In this document: one piece after another, positions 16,067 to 24,268 of the stretch | Numbering within the stretch: the stretch's first letter is position 1 | Layout of the letters: each line of letters opens with the position of its first letter | Assembly: GCA_028870355.1 (NCBI GenBank) | Contig: JAGWPU010000102.1 | Span: forward strand, 1 to 51,000 | DNA: 51,000 nt | Direction: 5' to 3' | Origin: Gammaproteobacteria bacterium | GTDB lineage: Bacteria; Pseudomonadota; Gammaproteobacteria; Steroidobacterales; Steroidobacteraceae | Program-made: the position numbers and the translations under genes | The notes under the pieces: model-generated | What the model saw: the letters and a program-made list of their open reading frames with translations, nothing else | Database searches by the model: none | Told to the model about the DNA's origin: nothing

Positions 16067-16585
16067 GTGTCCCGATATCGCCCGCCGGCAGCGCCGGCCT
16101 CGAAGTACATCACGCCGGAAGGCGCACGGCGCCTGCGCGAGGAACTGCACCAGCTCTGGCAGGTCGAGCGGCCGGTCGTCACCCAGGCCGTCGCGGCGGC
16201 GGCGGCGCAAGGCGATCGCTCGGAGAACGCCGAGTACACCTACGGGAAGAAGCGCCTGCACGAGATCCTTCGCCGCGTACGCTTCCTGCGCAAGCGCCTC
16301 GAGGGGATCACGATCGTCGATACCCGCGCGGCCGGGGTGCGCCGCGATCCGGGTCGGGTCTACTTCGGCGCGTGGGTGCGCGTCGAGGACGAGCACGGAG
16401 AGCGGCGCTGGCACCGGATCGTCGGCCCGGACGAGTTCGACATGGCGGCCGATTACGTGAGCATGGATTCCCCGCTCGGGCGCGCGTTGCTGCGGCGCGC
16501 GCTCGACGAGGAGGTCACCGTCGCGCTGCCCGCGGGGCTGCGCCGCCTGACGATCGTCGAGATCCGCTACGACCCGCCGACCTGA
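16067..16585 (+). CDS. greB: Transcription elongation factor GreB
   Basis: The 172-residue protein has an N-terminal coiled coil (YITPEGARRLREELHQLW, then GDRSENAEYTYGKKRLHEI with the acidic tip motif that enters the RNA-polymerase secondary channel) and a C-terminal FKBP-like domain (RIVGPDEFDMAADYVSMDSPLGRALL). The RRVRFLRKRL basic patch and YGKK favour GreB over GreA. GreB triggers cleavage of backtracked RNA. The GTG at 16067 gives the normal length and is preceded by a G-rich stretch at 16052-16056; upstream in-frame sequence is Arg-rich and unlike GreB. Confidence 0.93.
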   Translation: MSRYRPPAAPASKYITPEGARRLREELHQLWQVERPVVTQAVAAAAAQGDRSENAEYTYGKKRLHEILRRVRFLRKRLEGITIVDTRAAGVRRDPGRVYFGAWVRVEDEHGERRWHRIVGPDEFDMAADYVSMDSPLGRALLRRALDEEVTVALPAGLRRLTIVEIRYDPPT

Positions 16586-16615
16586 ACCGCTCGCGGGCCA
16601 TCCGCTGCTCGCCGA

Positions 16616-18034
16616 TCACACCACCCGGACGTTCTTGAACTGCCAGGGATCGTCGAGATCGAGATCCTCCGGAAACAGTTCGCCGCGGCGCTCGAGCGGG
16701 TTCCAGTCGGTATACCGGCCGACGAGCGGGCCGAGATAGGGTCCGCAGATCTCGAGCGGCCGCTCGAAGTCCATCTCGTCGGGCTCGACGATCCCGCGGT
16801 CGGGATTCTCGATCGCCCAGATCAGGCCCGCGAGCGCCGCCGCGGTGACCTGCAGGCTCGTCGCGCTGTTGTGGGGCGCGAGACGGCGTGCCTCCTCGAT
16901 CGACAACTGCGATCCGTACCAGTAGGCATTCTTCGCGTGCCCCGCGAGCAGCACGCCGAGCTCGTCCACCCCGGAGACGATCTCGTCCATCAGGATGCGC
17001 TTGCGATCCTGGATCCGCCAGTTGCGTCCCGCGAGTTCGTGGACCGACAGCACCGCGTCGTCGCACGGATGGTACGCATAATGCGAGGTCGGCCGGTAGA
17101 CGACACGCCCCTGGTCCTCGACGGTGTAGTAGTCGGCGAGCGAGATCGCTTCCGAGTGCGTGATCAGGAACCCGTGGAAGCAGCCCGCGTCGGGCGTCCA
17201 GGTCCGCACCCGCGTGCTCGCGCCCGGCCGGTTCAGGTAGATCGCGCAACCGGACCCACGGCGATGGCGTCCGCCGTCGACCGGGAAGTGCCGTTCGTGC
17301 GTTCCCCAGCCGAGTTCGGCCGGTTGCGACCCCTCGCTCACGAATCCGTCGACCGACCACGTGTTCACGAACTCCCCGACCCGCTTCGGCACGCCGGCGA
17401 CCTGCGTATCGCGTTCCGCGACGTGGATGACCTTGATCCCGAGCCGCTGCGCGAGCCGCGCCCACGCCGCGCGGTCGCGGGGTTGCGCGACGCGCACGCC
17501 GGTATCGGCGGCGATGTTGAGCAGGGCCCGCTTGACGAGGTGCGACACCATCCCGGGGTTCGCACCATGGGTGAGCACCGCGGTCGGACCGCCGCGGAAA
17601 CCCTGGCGCAGCGCGAGCGCATCCTCGCGCAACGCGTAGTTGCTGCGGTTCTCGACCGAGAGCGCGGGATCGAAATAGCCCCCAGCCCACGGCTCGATGC
17701 AGGTGTCGAGGTAGAGCGCGCCGCGCTCGCGCGCGAAGCGAACCAGCGCGATGCTCGACACGTCGACCGAGAGGTTCAGCAGGAAGTCGCCGGCGCCGAG
17801 CTGCGGCTCGAGCACGCTGCGAAAGTTCGCCTCGGTGAGCGGCGTCACGAGGTATCGCGCGCCATAGCGTTCGGCCTCCTCACGCCCGGTCTCGTCCGCG
17901 GTCACGATCAGGATCCGCTCGGCGCGGATCCCGACGTGCCGCAGGATCAGCGGCAGCACGCCCTGACCGATGCTGCCGAACCCGACGAACACGATCTTGC
18001 CGCCGAATGTCACGTGCACTGCGTTATCGCTCAT
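16616..18034 (-). CDS. hss: Homospermidine synthase
   Basis: The 472-residue protein opens with the Rossmann motif FVGFGSIGQGVLPLIL and continues with blocks typical of bacterial homospermidine synthase (NLSVDVSSIALVRFARERGALYLDTCIEPW, GANPGMVSHLVKRALL, LINHSEA-like FLITHSEAISLADYY, LAGHAKNAYWYGSQLS). The enzyme makes homospermidine from putrescine by NAD-dependent aminobutyl transfer. Length equals that of characterised bacterial enzymes. The gene stands alone between greB (convergent) and the GST gene (same strand, 76 bases upstream). Polyamine use is less typical of gammaproteobacteria than of alphaproteobacteria. Confidence 0.93.
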   Translation of the reverse strand: MSDNAVHVTFGGKIVFVGFGSIGQGVLPLILRHVGIRAERILIVTADETGREEAERYGARYLVTPLTEANFRSVLEPQLGAGDFLLNLSVDVSSIALVRFARERGALYLDTCIEPWAGGYFDPALSVENRSNYALREDALALRQGFRGGPTAVLTHGANPGMVSHLVKRALLNIAADTGVRVAQPRDRAAWARLAQRLGIKVIHVAERDTQVAGVPKRVGEFVNTWSVDGFVSEGSQPAELGWGTHERHFPVDGGRHRRGSGCAIYLNRPGASTRVRTWTPDAGCFHGFLITHSEAISLADYYTVEDQGRVVYRPTSHYAYHPCDDAVLSVHELAGRNWRIQDRKRILMDEIVSGVDELGVLLAGHAKNAYWYGSQLSIEEARRLAPHNSATSLQVTAAALAGLIWAIENPDRGIVEPDEMDFERPLEICGPYLGPLVGRYTDWNPLERRGELFPEDLDLDDPWQFKNVRVV

Positions 18035-18110
18035 GATGCCTCGTTCGCCTCAAGAATTCGCCCGTCGGTTCATCGCAGGTGCGCAGCGTACCCGGCGCCA
18101 TGCGGTGGGC

Positions 18111-18776
18111 TCAAGAGCCGCGCCAGTGCGGCGGGCAGGTCTTCGCATAGTTCGGCAGGGCCTCGATGCGCTCGATCCAGCGGGCGAGCGCCGGATAATT
18201 CCGTTCGAGCGGCAGGAAGCGCGCGCCGAGTTCGGCCGCCTCGGTGCGCCCGAGCGCGCGCAGCAGGAGTTTCAGCCACGGGAAGATCACCATGTCCGCG
18301 GCCGAATAACGCTCGCCGACGATCCAGTGCTCCTTGCTGAGCCGCGCCTCGAGCGTGCGCGCCTCGCGCGCGACGGTGTGCATCGCGTCGGTCGTCGCCG
18401 GATCTCCCGGCGCGACCGGGCCCGCGAACACCGCATCGACGATGCGCTGCGCGGCGGGCTCCGCGTACGCCTGGAACTCGCAGATCACCCGCATGATCAC
18501 ACCCGCTTCCTCGGGACCGGCGCCGAAGATCGGCCGCTCCGGGTAGCGCGCATCGAGGTAATAGAGTACCGCGAGCGACTCGAAGACCACGTAGTCGCCG
18601 TCCGTGAGCACCGGCAGCCGGCCCCGCGGATTCAGCTTGAGCATCGGTGGCGACTGGTGCTCTTGCTTGTCGAATTGCAGCAGCCGGGATTCGTACGGCA
18701 GCCGCTTGTGCTCGAGCGCGAGCAGCACGCGCCACGAGAAGGGGCTGCCGCTCCCCCAGTACAACGTGAGTCCCAT
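18111..18776 (-). CDS. Glutathione S-transferase family protein
   Basis: The 221-residue protein has the thioredoxin-like N-terminal domain (MGLTLYWGSGSPFSWRVLLA, with a Ser at the usual active position, then LNPRGRLPVLTDGDYVVFES with the cis-Pro and the glutathione-binding Glu-Ser). An all-helical C-terminal domain follows (RYSAADMVIFPWLKLLLR, the N-capping Ser-x-x-Asp motif). Substrate is unknown. The start at 18776 is chosen because it gives the canonical beginning; longer starts overlap the divergent rhodanese promoter region. Confidence 0.88.
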   Translation of the reverse strand: MGLTLYWGSGSPFSWRVLLALEHKRLPYESRLLQFDKQEHQSPPMLKLNPRGRLPVLTDGDYVVFESLAVLYYLDARYPERPIFGAGPEEAGVIMRVICEFQAYAEPAAQRIVDAVFAGPVAPGDPATTDAMHTVAREARTLEARLSKEHWIVGERYSAADMVIFPWLKLLLRALGRTEAAELGARFLPLERNYPALARWIERIEALPNYAKTCPPHWRGS

Positions 18777-18831
18777 GCGCGCGGATTGTAACGGATGAAC
18801 CGCCGCGGCCACCTTGCGCTAAGCTGCGCCG

Positions 18832-19689
18832 ATGGAATGGCGCCCATTGATCGATGCGGCCGCGCTCGCGCAGCGTCTCGGCGACGGCCGTACCGTACCG
18901 ATCGATTGTCGTTTCGACCTGGCCCGTCCGAGCGCGGGCCGCGAGGTTTATCGAGCGGGTCACGTCCCCGGCGCTCGCTACGCGAGCCTCGACGAGGATC
19001 TGTCCGCGCCGGTGACCGTCGGCAGCGGCCGCCATCCGCTGCCCGATCCGGGGCGCTTCGCAGCCTGGATCGCGAGCCTCGGCGTCGGCGAAGGCACCGA
19101 GGTCGTCGCCTACGACGAGGCCGGCGGCGCTTTCGCCGCGCGCCTGTGGTGGATGCTTCGCTGGATCGGCCACGAGCGGGTCGCGGTGCTCGACGGCGGC
19201 TACGCCGCCTGGCTCGCGGCCGGGGGCGCGGTCGAGACCGGCGAGCCGGCGCCGCCGGCGCCGGCGAGCTTGCGCGCCCGACCGGACGCGGCGGCGCTGC
19301 TGACGACCGCCGAGGTCGAGCAGGCGCTCAGGGATCCGCGGCGCGTGCTCGTCGATGCGCGCGCGCCGGAACGATTCACCGGCGCGGTCGAACCCCTCGA
19401 CCGCGTCGCCGGCCACGTGCCCGGTGCGCGCAATCATCCGTTCACGCGCAATCTCGGACCGGACCGCAGATTCCTCGACGCGGCGGAACTGCGCCGGCGC
19501 TGGATCGACTTCCTGCGCGGGGCGTCGCCCGCCGCGGTGATCGCGATGTGCGGATCGGGCGTCACCGCGTGCCACAACCTGCTCGCGCTCGAGATCGCGG
19601 GCTTGCACGGCGCGAAGCTCTACCCCGGCTCCTTCAGCGAATGGGTCGCGGACCCCGCCCGACCCGTCGCGACCGGCGACGAGGGCTGA
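18832..19689 (+). CDS. Two-domain rhodanese / thiosulfate or 3-mercaptopyruvate sulfurtransferase
   Basis: The 285-residue protein has two rhodanese domains. The inactive N-terminal one contains HVPGARYASLDEDLSAP and VVAYDEAGG; the active C-terminal one contains VLVDARAPERF, HVPGARNHPF and the catalytic loop CGSGVTAC. CGSGVTA is shared by SseA-type mercaptopyruvate sulfurtransferases and some thiosulfate sulfurtransferases. No signal peptide is present, so it is cytoplasmic. In an organism with TusA, DsrE and sHdr it could supply persulfide sulfur, but it lies 24 kb from those genes. Confidence 0.9.
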   Translation: MEWRPLIDAAALAQRLGDGRTVPIDCRFDLARPSAGREVYRAGHVPGARYASLDEDLSAPVTVGSGRHPLPDPGRFAAWIASLGVGEGTEVVAYDEAGGAFAARLWWMLRWIGHERVAVLDGGYAAWLAAGGAVETGEPAPPAPASLRARPDAAALLTTAEVEQALRDPRRVLVDARAPERFTGAVEPLDRVAGHVPGARNHPFTRNLGPDRRFLDAAELRRRWIDFLRGASPAAVIAMCGSGVTACHNLLALEIAGLHGAKLYPGSFSEWVADPARPVATGDEG

Positions 19690-19953
19690 GCGCGCGAGCC
19701 TCGCGACACGCGAAAATCGCTGGTTTGCCAACCTTGACACCCTGGCGTAGCATCCGGCGAAGGTTCGTTCTCTAGATCATTTAGCGGGCGTTCGGGAAGG
19801 GCTGCCCGCTCGATTGGATAGTGTACGGCCGAAGGGTCAGCCCGATGCCGCGCCTCGCGGGATCGGGTTGCGTGTTGGAGCGGCGCGGGAGCGGACTCGA
19901 CGATGAGAATCGAGACCGAGCGCCATGCGCCCACTGCTAGAGAGACCAGTTGA
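19690..19953 (+). other. Long non-coding leader before the RRM gene
   Basis: This 264-base gap contains no convincing gene. AGCGGGC (19783-19789) and GCCCGCT (19804-19810) form a 7-base-pair hairpin, and the stretch 19761-19783 is relatively AT-rich. TTGACA occurs at 19734 but without a matching -10 element at normal spacing. The length and hairpin would fit a structured 5' untranslated region of the RNA-binding protein gene. Confidence 0.4.
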
Positions 19954-20250
19954 ATGACGACGATCTACGTTGGCAACCTGCCGTTCTCGGCGACGGAAGA
20001 CGAGGTTCGTAGCCTGTTCGAGCGCTACGGCAAAGTCGAGTCCGTGAAGATGATCAACGATCGCGAGACGGGACGTCCCCGGGGATTCGCGTTCGTCGAC
20101 ATGTCCGCGAGCGACGCGCAGAACGCGATTCAACAGACCAACGGCTTTCAGATGGGGGGTCGACCGCTACGAGTCAACGAAGCGCAGGAACGCGCGCCGC
20201 GTCCGAAGCCGATGGGCGGCGGTGGCGGCGGCGGACCGCGCCGCTGGTGA
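19954..20250 (+). CDS. RRM-domain RNA-binding protein with glycine-rich tail
   Basis: The 98-residue protein is a single RNA recognition motif: RNP2 is IYVGNLPF (4-11) and RNP1 is RGFAFVDM (43-50), both complete with aromatic RNA-stacking residues. A short tail reads GGGGGGGPRRW. Proteins of this size with Gly-rich tails are found in cyanobacteria and several proteobacteria, often cold-induced. The preceding long leader is compatible with such control. A strong hairpin array follows the gene. Confidence 0.95.
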   Translation: MTTIYVGNLPFSATEDEVRSLFERYGKVESVKMINDRETGRPRGFAFVDMSASDAQNAIQQTNGFQMGGRPLRVNEAQERAPRPKPMGGGGGGGPRRW

Positions 20251-20256
20251 TCGAGT

Positions 20257-20330
20257 CTCCCGCGGCCCGGTGACGGGCCGCGGGAGCGGGGACTCGGCGG
20301 GGGGAGCGAGTCCCGTTCGAACGGCTTTTT
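20257..20330 (+). terminator. Tandem hairpins and T-run after the RRM gene
   Basis: CTCCCGCGGCCCG (20257-20269) and CGGGCCGCGGGAG (20274-20286) form a perfect 13-base-pair stem with loop GTGA. A second stem, GGGACTCG (20289-20296) with CGAGTCCC (20307-20314), follows, and a run of five or more T begins near 20325. This should terminate the RRM transcript; the opposite strand carries the end of the helicase gene. Confidence 0.85.
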
Positions 20331-20364
20331 CTCGAGCGGCGCAACGGCGTCGAGCGGTCGCTCG

Positions 20365-22455
20365 TTACCAGAGTGCGTTCATTCTCGCGACGACGTCGAC
20401 CATCGGTCCGTCACCCGGCATCGACGCGTCGAGCACCGTCGGCGGGGTCATCGAGATCTGCTCGAAGCACGCGAGCACCGCGTCGGTCAGGAAACGGCTC
20501 TTCGCGCCGTAGACGTGGGCATCGCCGGTCCGCGACTGCTGCGTGATCGCGTAGCGCAACGGCGCGCACAGATGCAGCTCGTTCCGCGCACGCGTGATCG
20601 CAACGTAGAGGAGCCGCCGCTCCTCGTCGAGCGCCTCGGGCTTGCCCGCGGCGAATTCCGACGGGAAGTTGCCGTCAGCGACGTTCAGCACGAACACCTG
20701 GTCCCACTCCTGGCCTTTCGCCGAATGGATCGTCGACAGCACGACGTAGTCCTCGTCCTTCGAGGCGTCCCGCGACCAATCCCCGGTCGCCGCGGGCGGA
20801 TCGAGCGCGAGCTCGCTCAGGAACCGCTCGCGCGTCGCGTACCGCGTGGAGAGCTGTTCGAGCTGTTCGAGATCGCCGAGGCGGACCCGCGACGCCTCGT
20901 AGAGCCGATCGAGTTGCGGCTCGTACCACCGGCGCGCCAGACCGACCTGACCCGGCCACGGGGTGTTCGGGTCGGCGAGCGCGCGCAGCACGTCGCAAAA
21001 TCCGGCGAAATCGATCCGCGCTGATGGCGGCGCGGCGAACGTGGCGAGCGCGCCGATCGAATGCTCGCGGGCCTCGAGGTGCGCGAGCGCACGTTGCGCG
21101 ATCGCCGGCCCGATCCCGGGCAGCAGCTTCAGCACCCGGAAGCCGGACACCGCGTTGCGCGGATTGTCCGCGAAGCGCAGCACCGACAGCAGGTCCTTCA
21201 CGTGGGCCGCGTCGAGGAACTTGAGCCCGCCGTATTTCACGAACGGGATCCGGCGGCGCGCGAGCTCGACCTCGAGCACGTCGCTGTGGTGGGAGCTGCG
21301 AAAGAGCACCGCGTTGCGCCGGAGCGCGACGCCGCTCTCGCGCGCGGCGAGGATCCGGTCGGCGACGTACGTCGCCTGCGCGACCGCGTCGTCCAGTACC
21401 ACGTACCGCGGCTTCTGCGAGGAGCGGCGCCCGCCGCCGAGCACCTTGCGGTGCTGGCGCTCGCCCTCCGCGATCAATGCGTTGGCCGCATCGAGGATCG
21501 GCTGGGTCGATCGATAGTTCTCGGTGAGCAGGATCACCTCGGCCCGCGGCCGGTAGTGATCGGGGAAGCCGAGGATGTTGTCGACCGACGCGGCGCGGAA
21601 CGAGTAGATGGCCTGCGCGTCGTCGCCGACGACGGTGACGCCGGCGCCGTCCGGCTTCAGCGCCTGCAGGATCTCGCCCTGCAGACGACTCGTGTCCTGG
21701 AATTCGTCGACCAGCAGATGATCGAACCGCTGCCCGAGGTCGCGCGCGAGCGCCTCGCTCTGCATCATCGCGTGCCAGCACAGCAGCAGATCGTCGAAGT
21801 CGAGGACGTGGAGGCGCTGCTTGCGCAGCACGTACGCCCGGAACAGGCCGCGCAGATCCTCTTCCCGGTCGGCGGCCCACGGGTGCAGGTCCGCGATCGC
21901 GCGCGCGAGCGGCCAGCCGGTGTTCACCCGATAGCTGTAGATCGCCAGACAGCTGTCCTTGCGCGGGAAGCGCCGCTCCTGCCGCGACAGGCCGAGTTCC
22001 TCGCGCAGCACGTCGATCAGATCGGCGGCGTCGGAGCGATCGAGCACGGTGAACGCCGGATCGAGGCCGAGTTGTCGCGCATAGAGCCGCAGGATCCGGT
22101 TGCCGATCGAATGGAACGTCCCTGCCCAGCCGAGGCGCGCGGCGAGCGCGCGCGCCGCGGCGCCGCCCGGCGTCTGTGCGGCGGTCTCGGCGAGAATCGC
22201 CTCGGTGCGCCGGACCATTTCCTGGGCGGCGCGGCGCGTGAACGTCAGCATCAGGATCCGCGCCGGATCGACGCCCTGCGTCACCAAGTGGGCGACCCGA
22301 TGCGCGAGCGTCGCGGTCTTGCCGGTACCGGCCCCGGCGACGATCAGCAAGGGGCCGGCGTGGAAACCGCCCGCGGGTCCGGGGGCGCCATGGGTGGCCG
22401 CCTGACGCTGCGCGGGATTCAGGCGATCGAACGCACGCGGTGTCGGCGAGCCCAT
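20365..22455 (-). CDS. UvrD/Rep/PcrA-family superfamily 1 DNA helicase
   Basis: The 696-residue protein has SF1A helicase motifs in order: Q-motif LNPAQRQAA (12-20), Walker A AGAGTGKTATL, motif Ia MLTFTRRAAQEM, motif II LLVDEFQDT, motif III GDDAQAIYSFRAA, motif IV LTENYRSTQPIL, motif V STIHSAKGQEWDQVFVLNVADG and motif VI LLYVAITRARNELHL. It is shorter than UvrD and lacks a UvrD-like C-terminal extension, so it may be a paralogue. Motors of this type unwind DNA 3' to 5'. It starts close to the divergent Nudix gene. Confidence 0.93.
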   Translation of the reverse strand: MGSPTPRAFDRLNPAQRQAATHGAPGPAGGFHAGPLLIVAGAGTGKTATLAHRVAHLVTQGVDPARILMLTFTRRAAQEMVRRTEAILAETAAQTPGGAAARALAARLGWAGTFHSIGNRILRLYARQLGLDPAFTVLDRSDAADLIDVLREELGLSRQERRFPRKDSCLAIYSYRVNTGWPLARAIADLHPWAADREEDLRGLFRAYVLRKQRLHVLDFDDLLLCWHAMMQSEALARDLGQRFDHLLVDEFQDTSRLQGEILQALKPDGAGVTVVGDDAQAIYSFRAASVDNILGFPDHYRPRAEVILLTENYRSTQPILDAANALIAEGERQHRKVLGGGRRSSQKPRYVVLDDAVAQATYVADRILAARESGVALRRNAVLFRSSHHSDVLEVELARRRIPFVKYGGLKFLDAAHVKDLLSVLRFADNPRNAVSGFRVLKLLPGIGPAIAQRALAHLEAREHSIGALATFAAPPSARIDFAGFCDVLRALADPNTPWPGQVGLARRWYEPQLDRLYEASRVRLGDLEQLEQLSTRYATRERFLSELALDPPAATGDWSRDASKDEDYVVLSTIHSAKGQEWDQVFVLNVADGNFPSEFAAGKPEALDEERRLLYVAITRARNELHLCAPLRYAITQQSRTGDAHVYGAKSRFLTDAVLACFEQISMTPPTVLDASMPGDGPMVDVVARMNALW

Positions 22456-22511
22456 CGGGCGACTATACTGGAGCCCCTGTACGGATATCCAGATCCGCCG
22501 ACGGAGCGACG

Positions 22512-23045
22512 ATGCGCAAACCGACCCCGATCGAGACCCTGGAGCGGCACCGCGGGCGCGTGGTCCAGCTGCTGACCGCCCGCCTGCAGGCGACGAATGG
22601 GCAGATCTACGAGCACGATCTGGTGCGCCATCCCGGCGCCGCCGCGGTCGTGGCGCTCGATGCCGCGGGTCGCGTCTGCCTGGTCCGGCAGTATCGTCTG
22701 GGAGTCGACGATTTCCTGTGGGAAGTCCCGGCCGGCAAGCTCGATCGGAGCGAGCCGCCGGACGCGTGCGCGGTCCGGGAGCTGCGCGAGGAAACCGGGA
22801 TCACCGCGGCGCGCTGGACCCCGCTCGGGCGCTACGTCCCCGCGCCCGCGATCCTCACCGAGGTGATCCACCTGTATCTCGCGCAGGATCTCGAGATCGG
22901 CGAGAGCGCGCCGGAGGCCGACGAGGAACTCGAGCTGCGCTGGATCGATCTCGACGAGGCGATCGAGCAGGTCGCGAACGGGTCGATCGACGACGGCAAG
23001 ACCGCGCTCGCGCTGCTGCGCGCGCGGCATCGGCGCCGAATGTGA
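22512..23045 (+). CDS. Nudix hydrolase, ADP-ribose pyrophosphatase type
   Basis: The 177-residue protein carries a Nudix box: the GKLDRSEPPDACAVRELREETG segment fits GX5EX7REUXEEXGU in spacing except that the first Glu position falls in SEPP. It is preceded by LVRQYRLGVDDFLWEVPAGK, which is typical of ADP-sugar pyrophosphatases. The enzyme probably hydrolyses ADP-ribose to AMP and ribose 5-phosphate. The ATG at 22512 gives the standard length. This is of interest because an ADP-ribosylglycohydrolase-like protein is encoded at 26,405. Confidence 0.9.
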   Translation: MRKPTPIETLERHRGRVVQLLTARLQATNGQIYEHDLVRHPGAAAVVALDAAGRVCLVRQYRLGVDDFLWEVPAGKLDRSEPPDACAVRELREETGITAARWTPLGRYVPAPAILTEVIHLYLAQDLEIGESAPEADEELELRWIDLDEAIEQVANGSIDDGKTALALLRARHRRRM

Positions 23046-23111
23046 CGGCCAGCAAGAATCGCCGATCCACCGCTTGACATATTCGAGTGCCGGATCGCTA
23101 ACTTCCGCCTC

Positions 23112-23510
23112 ATGAGCAAGGGTTCGAACACGCCACCGAAGTCCGCGGGTGCCGCGCGTCCGAAGGCCCCGCGGTCGCCGGACGACCCGAGCGGCCGCGT
23201 GCGTTTCGACGACCGCGGCAACGCCGTCTGGGAATGGGCGACGTCGACCGGCGCGTTCGGGCGCGACGTCTCGAGCGATCAGCTGCGCCGGCTCGAACAT
23301 CCGGGTCTCGCGATCCTCGACGAAGGCCCGCCGACCGCCCCGGGCGTCCGGGCGAATCCCCAGGGTGCGACGCGCGGCTACGACCCTTACGACAGCGGTC
23401 ACCTCGCGAAACCTCGGGTCCGCAAACCGAAGAAGGACCTGCGCAAGCTGTCGGACTGGATCTCGCTACGACGACGCGTCACCGCGACCAAGGGCAAGGG
23501 CGAGCGCTGA
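23112..23510 (+). CDS. Hypothetical basic protein, 132 residues
   Basis: The protein starts MSKGSNTPPKSAGAARPKAP with a Pro/Lys-rich disordered N-terminus. The central part reads GRVRFDDRGNAVWEWATSTG and LRRLEHPGLAILDEGP, and the C-terminus is rich in Lys and Arg (KPRVRKPKKDLRKLSDWISL). I recognise no domain of known function. The central phrase has the look of a conserved proteobacterial hypothetical family. It is convergent with the HAD gene, 10 bases apart. Confidence 0.7.
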   Translation: MSKGSNTPPKSAGAARPKAPRSPDDPSGRVRFDDRGNAVWEWATSTGAFGRDVSSDQLRRLEHPGLAILDEGPPTAPGVRANPQGATRGYDPYDSGHLAKPRVRKPKKDLRKLSDWISLRRRVTATKGKGER

Positions 23511-23520
23511 CGCGCGCCCG

Positions 23521-24192
23521 TCAGCCGATCTCCTCGAGGCTCGTGATCGTGCGGGCCGGTGGCTCGAGCTCCGCGGGCCACGGCCTCCCCTCCCGGTTGA
23601 TCCACACCGCCTGCACCCCGGCGCGGCGGGCACCGTCGACGTCCGCGAACGGATCGTCGCCGACGTGCAGGATGTCCGCGGGCGCGACCCCGGCGCGTGC
23701 GGCGAGTGCGGCGAACATCCGCGGATCCGGCTTCGCCGCGCCGACCGATTGCGCGTGCACGTGTCCGGCGAAGAAGGCCGCGATCCCGCACCGTTCGAGG
23801 TTCGCGTTCCCGTTGCTGAGTGCGTACAGCGGTCGACGCTCGCTGAGCCTCGCGAGTGCGGGCCGGACGTCCGCGTAACAGGTCACCCGGTTGCGCGCCG
23901 CGTAGAAGACCTCGAACGCGCGATCCGCCGCCGACGCCTCGTAGCCGGCCGCGACCAGCATCTGCGCGAGCGAATGCACCCGCACGAACGTCATGTCGTG
24001 GCCGCGCTCGGGGAAGCGCGCAGCGACCTCGGCGCGCAATGCGCGCATCGACTCGATGCTGTGGCGGGCCGCGGCCCGCGGATGGCGTTCGCACAACCAC
24101 GCCCACAGGTCGGACTCGGCCGCCTCGATCACCGGGGCGATCGGCCACAGCGTGTCGTCGAGATCGAAGCTGACCACCGGCGGCAGGCTCAC
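23521..24192 (-). CDS. HAD-IA family hydrolase
   Basis: HAD motifs are clear: SFDLDDTLWPI (nucleophile and acid Asp, about 8-18), ALSNGNANLERCG (motif II Ser), the Lys in GAAKPDPRMF (motif III) and LHVGDDPFADVDGARRAGV (motif IV). A helical cap lies between motifs I and II. These are phosphatases of phosphorylated metabolites or dehalogenases; the substrate is unknown. GTG 24192 gives a start just before the first motif; ATG at 24255 or 24264 would add an Arg-rich extension. It is the last gene of the operon that begins at 30,247. Confidence 0.85.
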   Translation of the reverse strand: MSLPPVVSFDLDDTLWPIAPVIEAAESDLWAWLCERHPRAAARHSIESMRALRAEVAARFPERGHDMTFVRVHSLAQMLVAAGYEASAADRAFEVFYAARNRVTCYADVRPALARLSERRPLYALSNGNANLERCGIAAFFAGHVHAQSVGAAKPDPRMFAALAARAGVAPADILHVGDDPFADVDGARRAGVQAVWINREGRPWPAELEPPARTITSLEEIG

Positions 24193-24268
24193 CGTCGTCT
24201 CGTTGCGAAGGCGGGAAGACCCCTGCGCGACGCCACGGTGCCCACGCCCGGCCATCCCGCGCATCGGC

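Noticed and set aside
19734-19739. TTGACA upstream of the RRM gene as a sigma-70 -35 box
   Set aside because: No -10 hexamer at 16-18 bases; it gives GCGAAG-like sequence.
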